Source: Planctomycetota bacterium (GTDB taxonomy: Bacteria > Planctomycetota > Phycisphaerae > Phycisphaerales > UBA1924). Taken from it: a stretch of 64,000 nucleotides of DNA. The translations under genes and the position numbers were made by a program. Below are positions 18,661-29,135 of this stretch, one piece after another. The notes beneath the pieces were generated by a model, which ran no database searches, had not been told where the DNA came from, and saw nothing but the letters and a program-made list of their open reading frames with translations. The stretch lies in NCBI GenBank assembly GCA_023432465.1, contig JAEYUO010000139.1:1-64000 (forward strand), given 5' to 3'. The first letter of the stretch is position 1. Every line of letters starts with the position of its first letter.

Positions 18661-18985
18661 CTGAAATCCTGGAAGATGGATCAATCTGGGCCGCGGCCCG
18701 CTACGGATGCGGCGGGATCATCTGAACCGCGGTGTGCAAAGTCTAACCGAACTCTACAGACATCTACAGCAAGGCTTGGAGGCGATGTCGGCATCCGGGA
18801 AAGCCTGTTTGCTTCATTCCCGATTCAGACCGCGTGCGGAGCTGGCGAGCGGGCCTTGAGTTCTCTAAGTATCTGTTGTTACTTGGTTTAAGCGGATTGC
18901 CCGTTGGCCTTGGTTGTGCGATCGACGACCAGTTTGAACGATTTTCTCGTGAAAACTGACGATCGGATCCCGGCGATGGTGGCGG
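18661..18985. promoter_or_regulatory. 325-bp spacer upstream of sulfatase
   Basis: No gene is seen. Base composition drops towards AT in 18850-18960. It should contain the sulfatase promoter on the minus strand. CTCTACAGACATCTACAG (18752-18769) reads on the minus strand as CTGTAGATGTCTGTAGAG and resembles the TGTCT/AGACA sites at 7332 and 10042. Confidence 0.4.
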
Positions 18986-19372
18986 TCAGGGCTTGGCCGC
19001 GCCCGCCCATCGTTCCAGGATCGCGGCGTTGTTTCGGAAGTCGATCCGCGTGTCGCTGCTGTCCACAAACTTGTCGTTGCGGAAGTACAGGAACGTCACG
19101 AAGAGGTCCCTGCGATTCTTCTCATCGTGGAATGCCTCGACCTTCCACTCCTCGATCGTCGCGCCGCCGAGTTCCGAGGCGCCGAGCTTGACCTTGTTGC
19201 CGGACTTGAAGGAGTCGAGGACTTTCTGCTTCGGCTCGCCGACCCTGGCCGCGGCGTGGGATTCGCGCACGGCGACCATGTCCTTCTTTGAAACTTCCGC
19301 GGCGGACTTGGACCCGCATCCACCGAGCGTCGAAGCCGCGATCGCGGCGACAATCAAACCAGTACGCAGCAT
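18986..19372 (-). CDS. small hypothetical lipoprotein
   Basis: 128 aa with signal peptide and lipobox (STLGGC, Cys19), so a periplasmic lipoprotein is likely. The mature part (EWKVEAFHDEKNRRDLFVTFLYFRNDKF) resembles the small SmpA/BamE-like fold in its RVGEPKQKVLDSFKSG opening, but I cannot assign it firmly. It lies 24 bp after a SHOCT lipoprotein on the same strand, in the transcript that begins with the formylglycine-generating enzyme. Confidence 0.75.
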   Translation of the reverse strand: MLRTGLIVAAIAASTLGGCGSKSAAEVSKKDMVAVRESHAAARVGEPKQKVLDSFKSGNKVKLGASELGGATIEEWKVEAFHDEKNRRDLFVTFLYFRNDKFVDSSDTRIDFRNNAAILERWAGAAKP

Positions 19373-19396
19373 CTGTGCATCTCCATGCCCGAAGGC

Positions 19397-19621
19397 TTAC
19401 TTCCGCTTCATGATCTCGGCGCGCTTCTTGTTGTATTCATCCTCGGTCAGCAACCCCTTGTTGCGGGCATCCTCAAGGTCCTGGAGTTCCTGCCCGGTTG
19501 TTGTCGTGCGGGCCTCGACCTTGGTCGAACTGCCGCAGCCGCTCGCAAGCGAGCACATCGCGATCACGAAGCTCGCCGCGACGACTGTCGCCGAGCGGGC
19601 GACCACTTTCTTGTTGGACAT
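19397..19621 (-). CDS. SHOCT-domain small lipoprotein
   Basis: 74 aa. Signal peptide with lipobox LASGC, a short Thr-rich linker, then a C-terminal SHOCT motif (LQDLEDARNKGLLTEDEYNKKRAEI), a roughly 30-residue helical module thought to mediate oligomerisation. Its ATG immediately follows the TGA of the formylglycine-generating enzyme gene (zero spacing), so translation is probably coupled. The function in the sulfatase locus is unknown. Confidence 0.85.
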   Translation of the reverse strand: MSNKKVVARSATVVAASFVIAMCSLASGCGSSTKVEARTTTTGQELQDLEDARNKGLLTEDEYNKKRAEIMKRK

Positions 19622-20830
<1,209 letters not shown>

Positions 20831-20995
20831 CGGCTCCCGGCGGATCCGGTTGCGTCATCGCGGCATCATCGGCCCCACGAACGGGCCGTCCACGCGGAGA
20901 GAGTAGCCGCACCACGATCGGTTGAGCATGAAGAGTTGCCGTGTGCCGCAGCAGTGCATTTGCCGGGCGCGCCCAAGAAAGGTGGGGAAGCGACA

Positions 20996-21021
20996 ATTCT
21001 GCATTGGTCGCGTTGCAGAAT
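20996..21021 (-). terminator. hairpin after the glycoside hydrolase operon
   Basis: ATTCTGCA (20996-21003) and TGCAGAAT (21014-21021) pair around a 10-nt loop, about 35 bp past the stop of the last hydrolase gene. There is no clear T-run, so termination is tentative; an operator is possible. Confidence 0.4.
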
Positions 21022-21054
21022 CAATCGCCTCAGGAGTGCCTGGAAGGGAAGCGG

Positions 21055-22974
21055 CTACCGCTCAAGGCGGAAGGAGCGGATGTGGGCCTGGCCGCGGCGG
21101 GGCTCGCCCGAGAGCTGGATGCCGAGATTGCGGACTGCCTGCATGTCGATGCGGAAGCCGCCGGACTGGCTGCCAAAAAAGGGCTGTCGGAGGAGACCGA
21201 CGATGGGGAGCCGGTAGGTCTCGACGGCTCCGGTGCCGAAGAGGGGGATGGAGACATAGGCCTCGGCATCGTCGCCGGCGGTGGTGTCGAAGGTGGGTGT
21301 GGAGGGCGGGGCCGCGCCGGCCTCGGCGAGGACGATGTTGACCTGAAGGCCCTTGGGGATGAGGGCTTCGAGCACGATGGTGGAGTAGCCGTCGAGATCG
21401 GTGGCGAAGGCGGGGCCGCGATCAAGCGCGGAGGCCTTGGGGCCGAAGAGGTTGATGCCCGCGCCGTACTGGGAGCCTGCGTCGTAGGTGAGGAGGATGC
21501 CCGGCTCGGTGCGCGTCCAGGACATGGTGGCATCGGGTGCGCCCCAGAGCTCGGGCTGCTGGGTCCATTCGCCGAGCAGATCGAGCGTCGGCGCGCGGCC
21601 GGGGTGCTGGCCGGGGGTGTAGGTGACGGCCTTGCGCTTGGGGAGCTCGGTGGGCATCGCGCGCGTGGTGGAGGCGTGCAGCGCGTGGACCTGCGCGTTG
21701 GCGGACTTCATCGCGGCGAGAAGCTCGGTGTATGGGTTGTTGTGGATGTCCACGATTCCGTAGTTGGAGTCTTCGCCATCGAAGCGGCCCTGCGAGGATT
21801 GGTCGCTGAACTCGAACCAGTGGGAGGCGATGACATAGGGAACGGTGGCGATGTCGGTCACGAGCGCGGCGTAAGACGCGGCGCGGTCTGCCTGGGTTTC
21901 GAGGATGGCGCCCGCGCCGCGTGAGTTGGGGTTGCCGCTGGTGTTCTGGCGGGCGCGCCAGGAGAACTCTGTGTGCATGATGGGCTTGCCGCCGAGGACC
22001 CAGAAGCGTGTCAGGGTGTTGACATCGGCGCGGTTGCCGAAGATGTACTGGTTGAGCGACATGACATCGCAGTACTTGCCGCAGGCGCGGATGACGGCAT
22101 CGGGCGCGTTGCCGGGGATCCGGGTGCCGAGGATGAGGATGCCGGGCATCTCGGCGCGGACGATGCGCGTGGTGGTTTCGTAGAAGCGCTCGGCGAGCGT
22201 GGCGGTGAAGGCCTCGCGGTCGGCCATGACGGCGGGGGAGGAGCAGCCCATGAGGTAGGGCGCGGAGATGTCCTCGAAGCGCTCGACGGTGCGGAGATAC
22301 GCCGCGGAGAGCGCGGCGGGGGTTTCGTGGCGGGCCTTGAGGAACTCGAGCGCCTTGATGCGTCGGATGTCGGAGGCGGGGAGTTCGAAGGCCTGCTCGA
22401 GGAGGGTGTAGGTGGGGATGTCGTCCCATCCGGATTTGCCGTACCAGGGCATCTCGTTATCGAGGAAGACGCCGAGGATGCCGCGGCGGTGCTTGATCTT
22501 GTCGCGAGCGATGCGGAGATTGGCGAGGATGGTGGATTCGAAATCGGGGAGGAGCGGGCTGAGGCAGCGTGTGGGCTCGTGTCCGACGAGGTAGAGGACG
22601 TGGGTTGCGTGGAGACCGGGCGCGGTGGGGATGTCGGGGGAGCTCCACGCGCCGAGGGTGTTGAAGCCGTGATCGGTGAGGAGGGTGGTGACGTGCGCGG
22701 CCCAGTCGCTGATGCGGCCGTTGAACTGGGTGGGGACGGGGTTGTAGAACGATGTTCCGGGGCGCGGGGCGTAGGGCTCGGCGCTGATGTTGTTGACGCC
22801 GAGAGAGTAGAAGCGAGTTCCATCCGGGGCCTGGAACCACCAGACGCCGCGGTCGTCCTTGACGACGGAGTAGCGAGCCTCGGGCGGCGCCTCGCCGGCG
22901 TGGACGGGTGCAGTGGCCGGGAGGAGGAGGGCCGCGACGGCGAGGATGGCGACGATGAGCGTGGATCGATTCAT
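21055..22974 (-). CDS. exported clan GH-A glycoside hydrolase, agarase-like
   Basis: 639 aa from the ATG at 22974, which overlaps the preceding stop as ATGA. It has a signal peptide (..TAPVHAG), then WWFQAPDGTRFYSLGVNN, typical of agarase-like and related (beta/alpha)8 hydrolases. Two candidate catalytic glutamates lie in GVFLDNEMPW (Glu174, acid/base after Asn, as in clan GH-A) and IMHTEFSW (Glu336, nucleophile). The C-terminal about 170 residues form a beta-rich module resembling a carbohydrate-binding or CBM11-like domain. I cannot fix the CAZy family; GH50-type is one option. Its place after GH16 and GH1 genes suggests degradation of an algal or similar beta-linked glycan. Likely periplasmic or secreted. 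Confidence 0.75.
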   Translation of the reverse strand: MNRSTLIVAILAVAALLLPATAPVHAGEAPPEARYSVVKDDRGVWWFQAPDGTRFYSLGVNNISAEPYAPRPGTSFYNPVPTQFNGRISDWAAHVTTLLTDHGFNTLGAWSSPDIPTAPGLHATHVLYLVGHEPTRCLSPLLPDFESTILANLRIARDKIKHRRGILGVFLDNEMPWYGKSGWDDIPTYTLLEQAFELPASDIRRIKALEFLKARHETPAALSAAYLRTVERFEDISAPYLMGCSSPAVMADREAFTATLAERFYETTTRIVRAEMPGILILGTRIPGNAPDAVIRACGKYCDVMSLNQYIFGNRADVNTLTRFWVLGGKPIMHTEFSWRARQNTSGNPNSRGAGAILETQADRAASYAALVTDIATVPYVIASHWFEFSDQSSQGRFDGEDSNYGIVDIHNNPYTELLAAMKSANAQVHALHASTTRAMPTELPKRKAVTYTPGQHPGRAPTLDLLGEWTQQPELWGAPDATMSWTRTEPGILLTYDAGSQYGAGINLFGPKASALDRGPAFATDLDGYSTIVLEALIPKGLQVNIVLAEAGAAPPSTPTFDTTAGDDAEAYVSIPLFGTGAVETYRLPIVGLLRQPFFGSQSGGFRIDMQAVRNLGIQLSGEPRRGQAHIRSFRLER

Positions 22975-24410
22975 GGGCATCCCTGGAACCAGAACCCGAG
23001 GTATGAGAAGATGTCGGCGACGTTGATGCCGTCCTGCTCGTTGAAGTCGGCGCGCGGGTCGCCGGCGAACCATGCGGCGAGGAAGGAGAAGATGTCGGCG
23101 ACGTTGACGCCGTCGGCTCCGTTGAAGTCGGCGGGGCAGACGACCGGGTTGCCGGGGGTTGCGTAGTCGAAGGTGACATCGTCCAAGAAGGCGGAGCCTG
23201 CGCCGGTGCCGGTCTGCACGAAGACGAGGGCGATGCGGGCGGTGGCGGTGTTGGGTGGCGCGGTGGCGGTGATGGATGCGGGGATGGCGGTATCGAGCGG
23301 GGAGGTGTTTGAGATCGCGGTGACTTCCTCAAAGCCGATCTGCTGGCCGAAGCGGTTGTTCCACTCGATCTTGAGGACGACGTGGTTGCCCGGGAGGAGG
23401 CGGGAGACCTGGGTGTGGCGGGCGACGACGGAGGCGGACCACTCCTGGCCGGGGGATGCGGGGAGGTCCTGGAAGACGCCGCTGTAGTAGGGTCCGTTGC
23501 CGGCGATGCCGAAGAGGCGTGCGCTGGATTGGCCGGTGATTGGGTTCTCGGCGGAGCGCTGTGCGTTGCCGAAGGTCTGCCAGCTTGCCGGGGCGGCGGG
23601 GCCTGCCGCGCCGGCATCCTCGAAGCCGGGATTGAGCAGGAGGACATCGCGCATGTAGACGCGGACCCAGTCGACGAGCATGCTCTTTGGGAAGACGGTG
23701 GAGGCGTTGGGATTGCCGGGGAGGTGGCCGCCGACGGCGAGGTTGAGGATGACGTACATCGGCTCGTGGGGGAAGTTGGACGTGGTTGTGTGGCGGAGGA
23801 TGCCATCGACGAACCAGTCCACGCGGTTGGGGGACCACTCGAGCGCGAAGTTGTGGTAGCCGGTTGTGAAGTTGGGGCCGGTCCAGGTGATGCCGTAGGA
23901 CATGACGTTCTGGACGGTGCCCCAGTGCTGGGTGAAGTAGACGGTGTTGGGATTGCTGCCGATGAGCTCCATGATGTCGAGCTCGGGGGGCCAGGCATCG
24001 GTGCTGGGGAGGAGCCAGAACGCGGGCCAGTATCCCTGGCCGGCGGGGAGGATCATTCGGGACTCGAACCGGCCGTATTGCTGATCGTGATGGCCGCGCG
24101 TGTTGATGCGGGCGGAGATGTAGTTGCGTCCGCCGTAGGGCTGGTCATCGGCTTCGATCTTCAGGACGCCGTTGCCGACTGTGGCCTGCTGCGGGCGATA
24201 GAACTGGAGCTCGCTGTTGTAGGGCCAGGCGATGTTCTCGGCATTCCACTTGGAGGGATCGAGCGTGGCGCCGGTGAACTCATCGGACCAGACGAGCCGC
24301 CAGCCCGTGCGCTCGGGGGACTGGGCGAGGGCCGGCGCGGCGATGGCAAGAGCACACGCGAGCGCGGCGGCGGCGGGGATGCGGTGTGTCGAGAGGATTG
24401 TCCGGTTCAA
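22971..24410 (-). CDS. GH16 endo-beta-glucanase with GC-type dockerin
   Basis: 479 aa from a TTG at 24410. TTG is chosen because GGGAGGAG lies just upstream, the codon overlaps the GH1 stop as TTGA, and it leads straight into a signal peptide (..AIAAPALAQ). The GH16 domain (about 30-260) has WSDEFTGATLDPSKW and the catalytic ELDIME motif (Glu143, Asp145, Glu148), pointing to laminarinase/lichenase-like endo-hydrolysis of beta-1,3 or mixed glucans. A beta-sandwich module of the CBM4/9 look follows (about 265-420). The C-terminus carries two ADFNxxDGxNVADIFSFLAAWFAG-like repeats ending GCP, the GC-type dockerin. Its TGA overlaps the next ATG. Secreted or surface-attached. Confidence 0.9.
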   Translation of the reverse strand: MNRTILSTHRIPAAAALACALAIAAPALAQSPERTGWRLVWSDEFTGATLDPSKWNAENIAWPYNSELQFYRPQQATVGNGVLKIEADDQPYGGRNYISARINTRGHHDQQYGRFESRMILPAGQGYWPAFWLLPSTDAWPPELDIMELIGSNPNTVYFTQHWGTVQNVMSYGITWTGPNFTTGYHNFALEWSPNRVDWFVDGILRHTTTSNFPHEPMYVILNLAVGGHLPGNPNASTVFPKSMLVDWVRVYMRDVLLLNPGFEDAGAAGPAAPASWQTFGNAQRSAENPITGQSSARLFGIAGNGPYYSGVFQDLPASPGQEWSASVVARHTQVSRLLPGNHVVLKIEWNNRFGQQIGFEEVTAISNTSPLDTAIPASITATAPPNTATARIALVFVQTGTGAGSAFLDDVTFDYATPGNPVVCPADFNGADGVNVADIFSFLAAWFAGDPRADFNEQDGINVADIFSYLGFWFQGCP

Positions 24411-25846
24411 GCTGCTCCTCCCTTTCTTGAAGCCGCGGGGGCGGTGACGGCGGTGCGCACGACGGGCGTGCCGGGTTCGTCGGCGCTGTCGGGCGCGAGC
24501 GCTGCGCCGTTGGTTTTGATGACCTCGCTGTACCAGCGAGCGGAGTCCTTGAGCGTGCGCTTCTGGGTCTGGAAGTCGACGTGGATGAGGCCGAAGCGCT
24601 GCTTGTAGCCCTCGGCCCATTCGAAGTTGTCCATGATGGACCAGTGGAAGTATCCGTCGATCTTGACGCCGTCGGCGATGGCCTTGCGGAGCTGGAGGAG
24701 GTAGCGGCGGGTGAAGTCGATGCGCTGCGGGTCGCGCACGCATCCGTCGGCATCGACGATGTCGATGTTGGACATGCCGTTCTCGGTGATGACCATGGGC
24801 AGGCCGTAGCGCTCGTGCAGGAGGCGAGGGCCCCAGTAGAGGGACTCGGGGTGGATGGGCCAGCCGAAGGCGGTGACGGGCGCGCCGGGGGGGAAGGGGA
24901 CATCGACGCCCTTGCCGTCATCGCCGGCGCGGACGGTGGACCCGGAATAGATGTTCACGCCGAAGAAGTCGAGGGGCTGGCAAATGGTCTGCATGTCGCC
25001 ATCGCGGATGGGCGGGACATCCTTGCCGAAGAGCTCCAGGCCGTCGGCGGGGTAGTGTCCCTTGCAGACCGCATCGCCGAACCAGGTGTTGTTCCAGACG
25101 GTCTTCTGGGTGATGGTGAACATGGCGGCGCGGGCGGCGGCGATGTCCGCGGCGGAGTCGGTCGCGGGGCAGACGATGTGGCCGACGGGCGCCCAGCCGA
25201 TGCTGAGCTTGCGGCGTGCATGTGCGCGGAGGGCCTGCACGCCGCGGCCGTGGGCGAGCAGAGTGTTGTGAGCCGTGAGGAGGCAATCGGCGGTAGAGAG
25301 TCTGAGGCCGGGGGCGTGCTTGCCGTCGGCGTGGCCGAGGCCGATGTAGACCTGGGGCTCGTTGAGGGTCATCCAGTGGACGACGCGGTCGGAGAGTCTG
25401 TCGGCGAGGAGTCCGGCGTACTCGGCGAACCAGTCGGCGATATCGCGATTGAGCCAGCCGCCGCGACGGTAGAGGGCGGTGGGCATGTCCCAGTGAAAGA
25501 GCGTGACCCAGGGTTCGATCCCGGCGTTGAGGAGGGAATCGATGAGGCGGTCGTAAAACTCAAGGCCGGCCTCGCTGGGCGTGCCGGTTCCATCGGGGAA
25601 GATGCGGGGCCAGGAGATGGAGAGGCGGTAGGCCTGGAGGCCGATGGAGCGCATGAGCGCGACATCGTCGCGGAAGCGGTGGTAGTGGTCGCAGGCGGTG
25701 TCGCCGGATTCGCCCTGGTGGACCGCGCCGGCGCGTTTGCAGAAGTCATCCCAGACGGATGGCCCGCGGCCGCCGGCTGTTGCTCCACCCTCGACCTGAT
25801 AGGCGCTGGATGCGGCACCCCATGTAAACCTTGAAGGGAACGTCAT
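24407..25846 (-). CDS. GH1 beta-glucosidase
   Basis: 479 aa from the ATG at 25846 (FTWGAASSAYQVEGG follows, the classical GH1 N-terminal signature); upstream frame is antisense-like and dropped. The acid/base Glu163 lies in TLNEPQ and the nucleophile Glu355 in VITENGMSN. There is no signal peptide, so it acts in the cytoplasm, splitting imported beta-linked oligosaccharides from the non-reducing end to glucose. It starts 19 bp after the second permease gene and its stop overlaps the GH16 start. The exact linkage preference cannot be told, but the GH16 partner favours beta-1,3-glucan products. Confidence 0.93.
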   Translation of the reverse strand: MTFPSRFTWGAASSAYQVEGGATAGGRGPSVWDDFCKRAGAVHQGESGDTACDHYHRFRDDVALMRSIGLQAYRLSISWPRIFPDGTGTPSEAGLEFYDRLIDSLLNAGIEPWVTLFHWDMPTALYRRGGWLNRDIADWFAEYAGLLADRLSDRVVHWMTLNEPQVYIGLGHADGKHAPGLRLSTADCLLTAHNTLLAHGRGVQALRAHARRKLSIGWAPVGHIVCPATDSAADIAAARAAMFTITQKTVWNNTWFGDAVCKGHYPADGLELFGKDVPPIRDGDMQTICQPLDFFGVNIYSGSTVRAGDDGKGVDVPFPPGAPVTAFGWPIHPESLYWGPRLLHERYGLPMVITENGMSNIDIVDADGCVRDPQRIDFTRRYLLQLRKAIADGVKIDGYFHWSIMDNFEWAEGYKQRFGLIHVDFQTQKRTLKDSARWYSEVIKTNGAALAPDSADEPGTPVVRTAVTAPAASRKGGAA

Positions 25847-25865
25847 GCCCGTACTCCTGCGCGGA

Positions 25866-26729
25866 TCATTCCTTGACCGCGCCGCTGGTGAGACCGGAAA
25901 CGAAATCTTTCTGCAGCAGCAGAAAGAGCCCCAATACGGGGGCGACGGAGAGAAGCGTGCCTGCGATCTGCAGGCCGTAGTCCTGGTAGTAGACACCCTT
26001 GAGCTGAGCGACGGCGACGGAGAGAGGGAACTTCGCCGCGGATTGAAGGACGATCTGTGGGTTGATGAAGTTGTTCCACACGCCGAGGAAGGTGATGAGC
26101 ATGAACGCGCTGATCATCGGGCGGAGGAGGGGGATGGCGATGAGGGCGAAGATGCGGAGCTCGCCGCAGCCGTCGATGCGGGCGGCCTCGAGGAGCTCGC
26201 TGGGGACGGAGCTGCGGGCGGCCTGGCGGAAGAGGTAGACACCGAATGCGGGCGCGGCGGCGGGGATGATGAGCCCCCAGAAGGAGTCGAGCATGTTGAG
26301 GCGGAAAAGGAGCTGATAGCCGGGCGCGAGGAGGAGGGTCGGTGGGACGATGACCAGTCCGAGGACGAGCGCGAGGATGAGGGGCTTCAAGCGGAGCTCG
26401 TAGCGCGCGAGGGCGAAGCCCGCGGCAGCGCACAGGAGCGTGGCGAGGAGCGCGGTGACGGAGGAAAGGAAGAAGGAGTTGAGCAGCGCGCGGAGGATGG
26501 AGGTGTCGGCGAAGAGGTGGCGGAAGTTGTCGAGGGTGAGACGATCCCACGCGATTCCGAGGAAACCGTCGCCGCGGGGGAGGAAGGCGGAGCCGAAGAA
26601 GTCCTGGTTGTCCTTGAAGGCTCCGCAGATGAGCCAGATGAAGGGGACGAGCATGACCGCGGCGCCGACGTAGAGGACGGCGTAGCGGGCGGTTGAGGCG
26701 AGCGCGGCGGTGGTGCGAGGGTGGGTCAT
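25866..26729 (-). CDS. ABC sugar permease, MalG-type
   Basis: 287 aa with six membrane helices and the cytoplasmic EAA loop ELLEAARIDGCGELRIFALIAIPLLRP, which docks the ATPase. It follows the other permease with a 4-bp ATGA overlap. It belongs to the CUT1 family for oligosaccharides. No ATPase gene is present in the operon, so a shared MsmX/UgpC-type ATPase encoded elsewhere is presumed. Confidence 0.92.
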   Translation of the reverse strand: MTHPRTTAALASTARYAVLYVGAAVMLVPFIWLICGAFKDNQDFFGSAFLPRGDGFLGIAWDRLTLDNFRHLFADTSILRALLNSFFLSSVTALLATLLCAAAGFALARYELRLKPLILALVLGLVIVPPTLLLAPGYQLLFRLNMLDSFWGLIIPAAAPAFGVYLFRQAARSSVPSELLEAARIDGCGELRIFALIAIPLLRPMISAFMLITFLGVWNNFINPQIVLQSAAKFPLSVAVAQLKGVYYQDYGLQIAGTLLSVAPVLGLFLLLQKDFVSGLTSGAVKE

Positions 26730-27622
26730 GCCTTGGCCCTCCGCGCGGGGTCGGCGCCGAGCTTGCGCTGCATGAGCGTGAAGACGATGAGGATCATCGC
26801 CAGGAGCCAGCCGACCGCGCTGGCGTAGCCGAGGTCGCCCTGATCAAAGCCCATCTGGTAGAGGTACATGACGACGGTGAGGCCGCGGTTGTCGGGGCCG
26901 GCGGTGCCGTTGAGCAGGACGTAGGGGAGCTCGAAGAGCTGGAAGCTTCCGACGATGGAGAGGAGGATGACGAAGGTGCCGACGGGGCGGATCTGCGGGA
27001 CGATGACATGGATGAAGCGTCGCCAGGGGCCTGCGCCGTCGATGGTTGCGGCCTCAAGGAGGTCGCGCCGGACATTCTGGAGCGCGCCGAGGAAGTAGAC
27101 CATGTTGAAGCCGACGTACTGCCAGAGAGAGGCGACGATGAGGGCGGGCATGACATAGAGCTGCAGCCACGGGAAATCGAGGTCCCAGCCGATGGCGGAG
27201 TGGAGCAACTGGTTCACGAGGCCGGTGCGCTTCTCGAACATGACGCCGAAGATCATGGCGACGAAGACCACGCCGACGAGGACGGGGGCGAAGAAGACGG
27301 TGCGGAGGAACGCGCGGCCGCGGAGACCGGGGCGGTCGAGCAGGAGCGCGAGCCCGAGGGCGAGTGGGATCTGGATGAAGACGCTGCCCGCGGTGAAGAT
27401 GAGCGTGTTGAGGACCGCGCGCCAGAAGAGCGGATCGGCGAGGATGTGCCGGAAGTTGGAGAGGCCGACGAACTCGTGGTGGGCGGGCCCGAAGGTCTGC
27501 TGCACGGAGAGCGCGACGGACTGGAGCATCGGGTAGATGAGGAAGGTGAGGGAGATGAGCAGGAAGGGCGCAAGGAGCACCCAGGGCGCAAGGCGGGCTG
27601 AGGAGGGGGATGCGCCGCTCAT
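26726..27622 (-). CDS. ABC sugar permease, MalF/UgpA-type
   Basis: 298 aa with six membrane helices and the EAA-loop DLLEAATIDGAGPWRRFIHVIVPQIRP. Both of its ends overlap neighbours by 4 bp (ATGA), so the binding protein and the two permeases are translationally coupled. It forms the inner-membrane channel with the MalG-type subunit and would import oligosaccharides delivered by the binding protein at 27619-29058. Confidence 0.92.
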   Translation of the reverse strand: MSGASPSSARLAPWVLLAPFLLISLTFLIYPMLQSVALSVQQTFGPAHHEFVGLSNFRHILADPLFWRAVLNTLIFTAGSVFIQIPLALGLALLLDRPGLRGRAFLRTVFFAPVLVGVVFVAMIFGVMFEKRTGLVNQLLHSAIGWDLDFPWLQLYVMPALIVASLWQYVGFNMVYFLGALQNVRRDLLEAATIDGAGPWRRFIHVIVPQIRPVGTFVILLSIVGSFQLFELPYVLLNGTAGPDNRGLTVVMYLYQMGFDQGDLGYASAVGWLLAMILIVFTLMQRKLGADPARRAKA

Positions 27623-29058
27623 GAGCCACCGCCTGCGGGTTCATGGGTTGGGGCGGGGACTTCGGGACGGGCGAGGAAGACGTTGCGGCCGATCTGGGTG
27701 CGGACCTGGTCCTCGGCGGCGCGGAGGAGTTCCATCGCGCGGGGCTCGAGGTCTTCGGGGCGGAAGCGGCCCGTGGATTCGGCGTAGGCGGCGAGGGACA
27801 TGACGGCGGTCTGCACGCGGAGCTTGGCGAGGGTGTTGTAGGGAGAGCTGGTGCGCGCGGGGACATCGGGGGCGAGGTTGATGTAGTCGCGGCCCTTGCG
27901 CTGGTCGGCGAAGTAGGTATCGGGCTGGTCGAAGACGGGGTCGCTCCAGAAGCTGGAGACGGGGGTGATGATGTCGCCTTCCACGTACATGCTGCGGGCG
28001 AGCTCGGGGGAGATGTAGAGGCGTTTGGCGAGTTGCCAAAGGTCATCCTGATTCGGCGCAGTGCGGGCGATGCCGAGCATGGTGCCGCCCCAGACGCTGG
28101 TGCGGCGGCCGTTGCGCTCCCACGCGGGGAGGGGCATGAGCTTCACCTTGCCGGAGAGCTGCGGGATCTCGTTCTTCCAGATGTTGCACATCCAGTCGGG
28201 CATGAACGCGGCCAGGACGTAGCCCTGGGCCTTGAGCTGATTGCCGCTGGAGGTGAAGTCGGGCGCATCGGCGGCGATGCGAGCCGGGCCGTGGCACCAT
28301 GACACGATGGTGGAGATGACGCGCGCGTTGGTGGGCGTGGCGATGCGAACGGATTCGGAGTCGTCGAAGAAGCCGCCGCCGGCCTGAAGGAGGAGGAGCT
28401 CGATGAAGTCGTCCTTGTCGGTCCAGAGGTTGAGCAGGTAGCGGGCGGGCTTGGCGTCGCGGCTTGCGCCGGGCTCGTGCATGAGTGGCGAGAGCAAGCG
28501 GATGAAGTCTTCCCACGTCTCGATGGCGGAGACGTCGATGCCCGCGGCTTCGACGATGTCGGCGCGGTAGGCGAGCATGACGGGGTGGACATCGTGCGGA
28601 AGGCCGAAGATCCGGCCGCGAGAGGTCCATGGGCCGAAGGAGGGCGGGTTGATCTGACCGAGGAGGCCTTCATCGCGGAGCCGGTCGGTGAGATCGACGA
28701 ATCCGACGCTCTCAAGCGGTCCGATGAAGGCGCGGGCCGCGACGCGTCGTTCGGCCTCGATGAGTTCGGCCGTGGGAGACTCGGCGAGGAAGCCCTGGAG
28801 CATCCGGCGTTCGAGCGCGGGGAAACTCATCAGGGTGATCTGTGGACGCTGGTCATCGGGCCATGCGGCGACGATGGGGTCGTAGAGTTGTTTGTGGAGT
28901 CGGGCGAAGGTCCACATCTGCACGCCGCGGGGCGCTGGGGCGGGGAAGGCGGCGAGGGCGATGGTGGACAGGACCGCGGCAAGGGCGATGGTCCACACGC
29001 CCGCGGAGGCGGGTGTGCCGGATGCGGTTGTGCGTTTGGTCCCGCCCGGGTCGCTCAT
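27619..29058 (-). CDS. extracellular solute-binding protein, sugar ABC transporter
   Basis: 479 aa with one N-terminal hydrophobic segment (about 23-42) that lacks a lipobox Cys, so it may be membrane-anchored or cleaved. The remainder has the family 1 binding-protein layout: VQMWTFARL near the start, an ERRVAARAFIGPLESVGF hinge region, GLPHDVHPVMLAYRADIVEAAGI, ETWEDFIRLLSPL and a C-terminal helical part. It captures oligosaccharides for the two permeases. It is the first gene of the coupled block of transporter and hydrolases. The ligand is inferred from the GH16 and GH1 neighbours as beta-gluco-oligosaccharide. Confidence 0.87.
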   Translation of the reverse strand: MSDPGGTKRTTASGTPASAGVWTIALAAVLSTIALAAFPAPAPRGVQMWTFARLHKQLYDPIVAAWPDDQRPQITLMSFPALERRMLQGFLAESPTAELIEAERRVAARAFIGPLESVGFVDLTDRLRDEGLLGQINPPSFGPWTSRGRIFGLPHDVHPVMLAYRADIVEAAGIDVSAIETWEDFIRLLSPLMHEPGASRDAKPARYLLNLWTDKDDFIELLLLQAGGGFFDDSESVRIATPTNARVISTIVSWCHGPARIAADAPDFTSSGNQLKAQGYVLAAFMPDWMCNIWKNEIPQLSGKVKLMPLPAWERNGRRTSVWGGTMLGIARTAPNQDDLWQLAKRLYISPELARSMYVEGDIITPVSSFWSDPVFDQPDTYFADQRKGRDYINLAPDVPARTSSPYNTLAKLRVQTAVMSLAAYAESTGRFRPEDLEPRAMELLRAAEDQVRTQIGRNVFLARPEVPAPTHEPAGGGS

Positions 29059-29135
29059 GAACGCGTTCCATTCCCTTCGGGCGTGCGCCCGGAATCAGCA
29101 AACAGATGAGGGTGCGGGCGTAGATCGTGTTGCGA

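Noticed and set aside
24411..24743. N-terminal extension of the GH16 enzyme
   Set aside because: Arg/His/Pro-rich sequence inside the GH1 gene; the TTG at 24410 has a Shine-Dalgarno and leads directly into a signal peptide.
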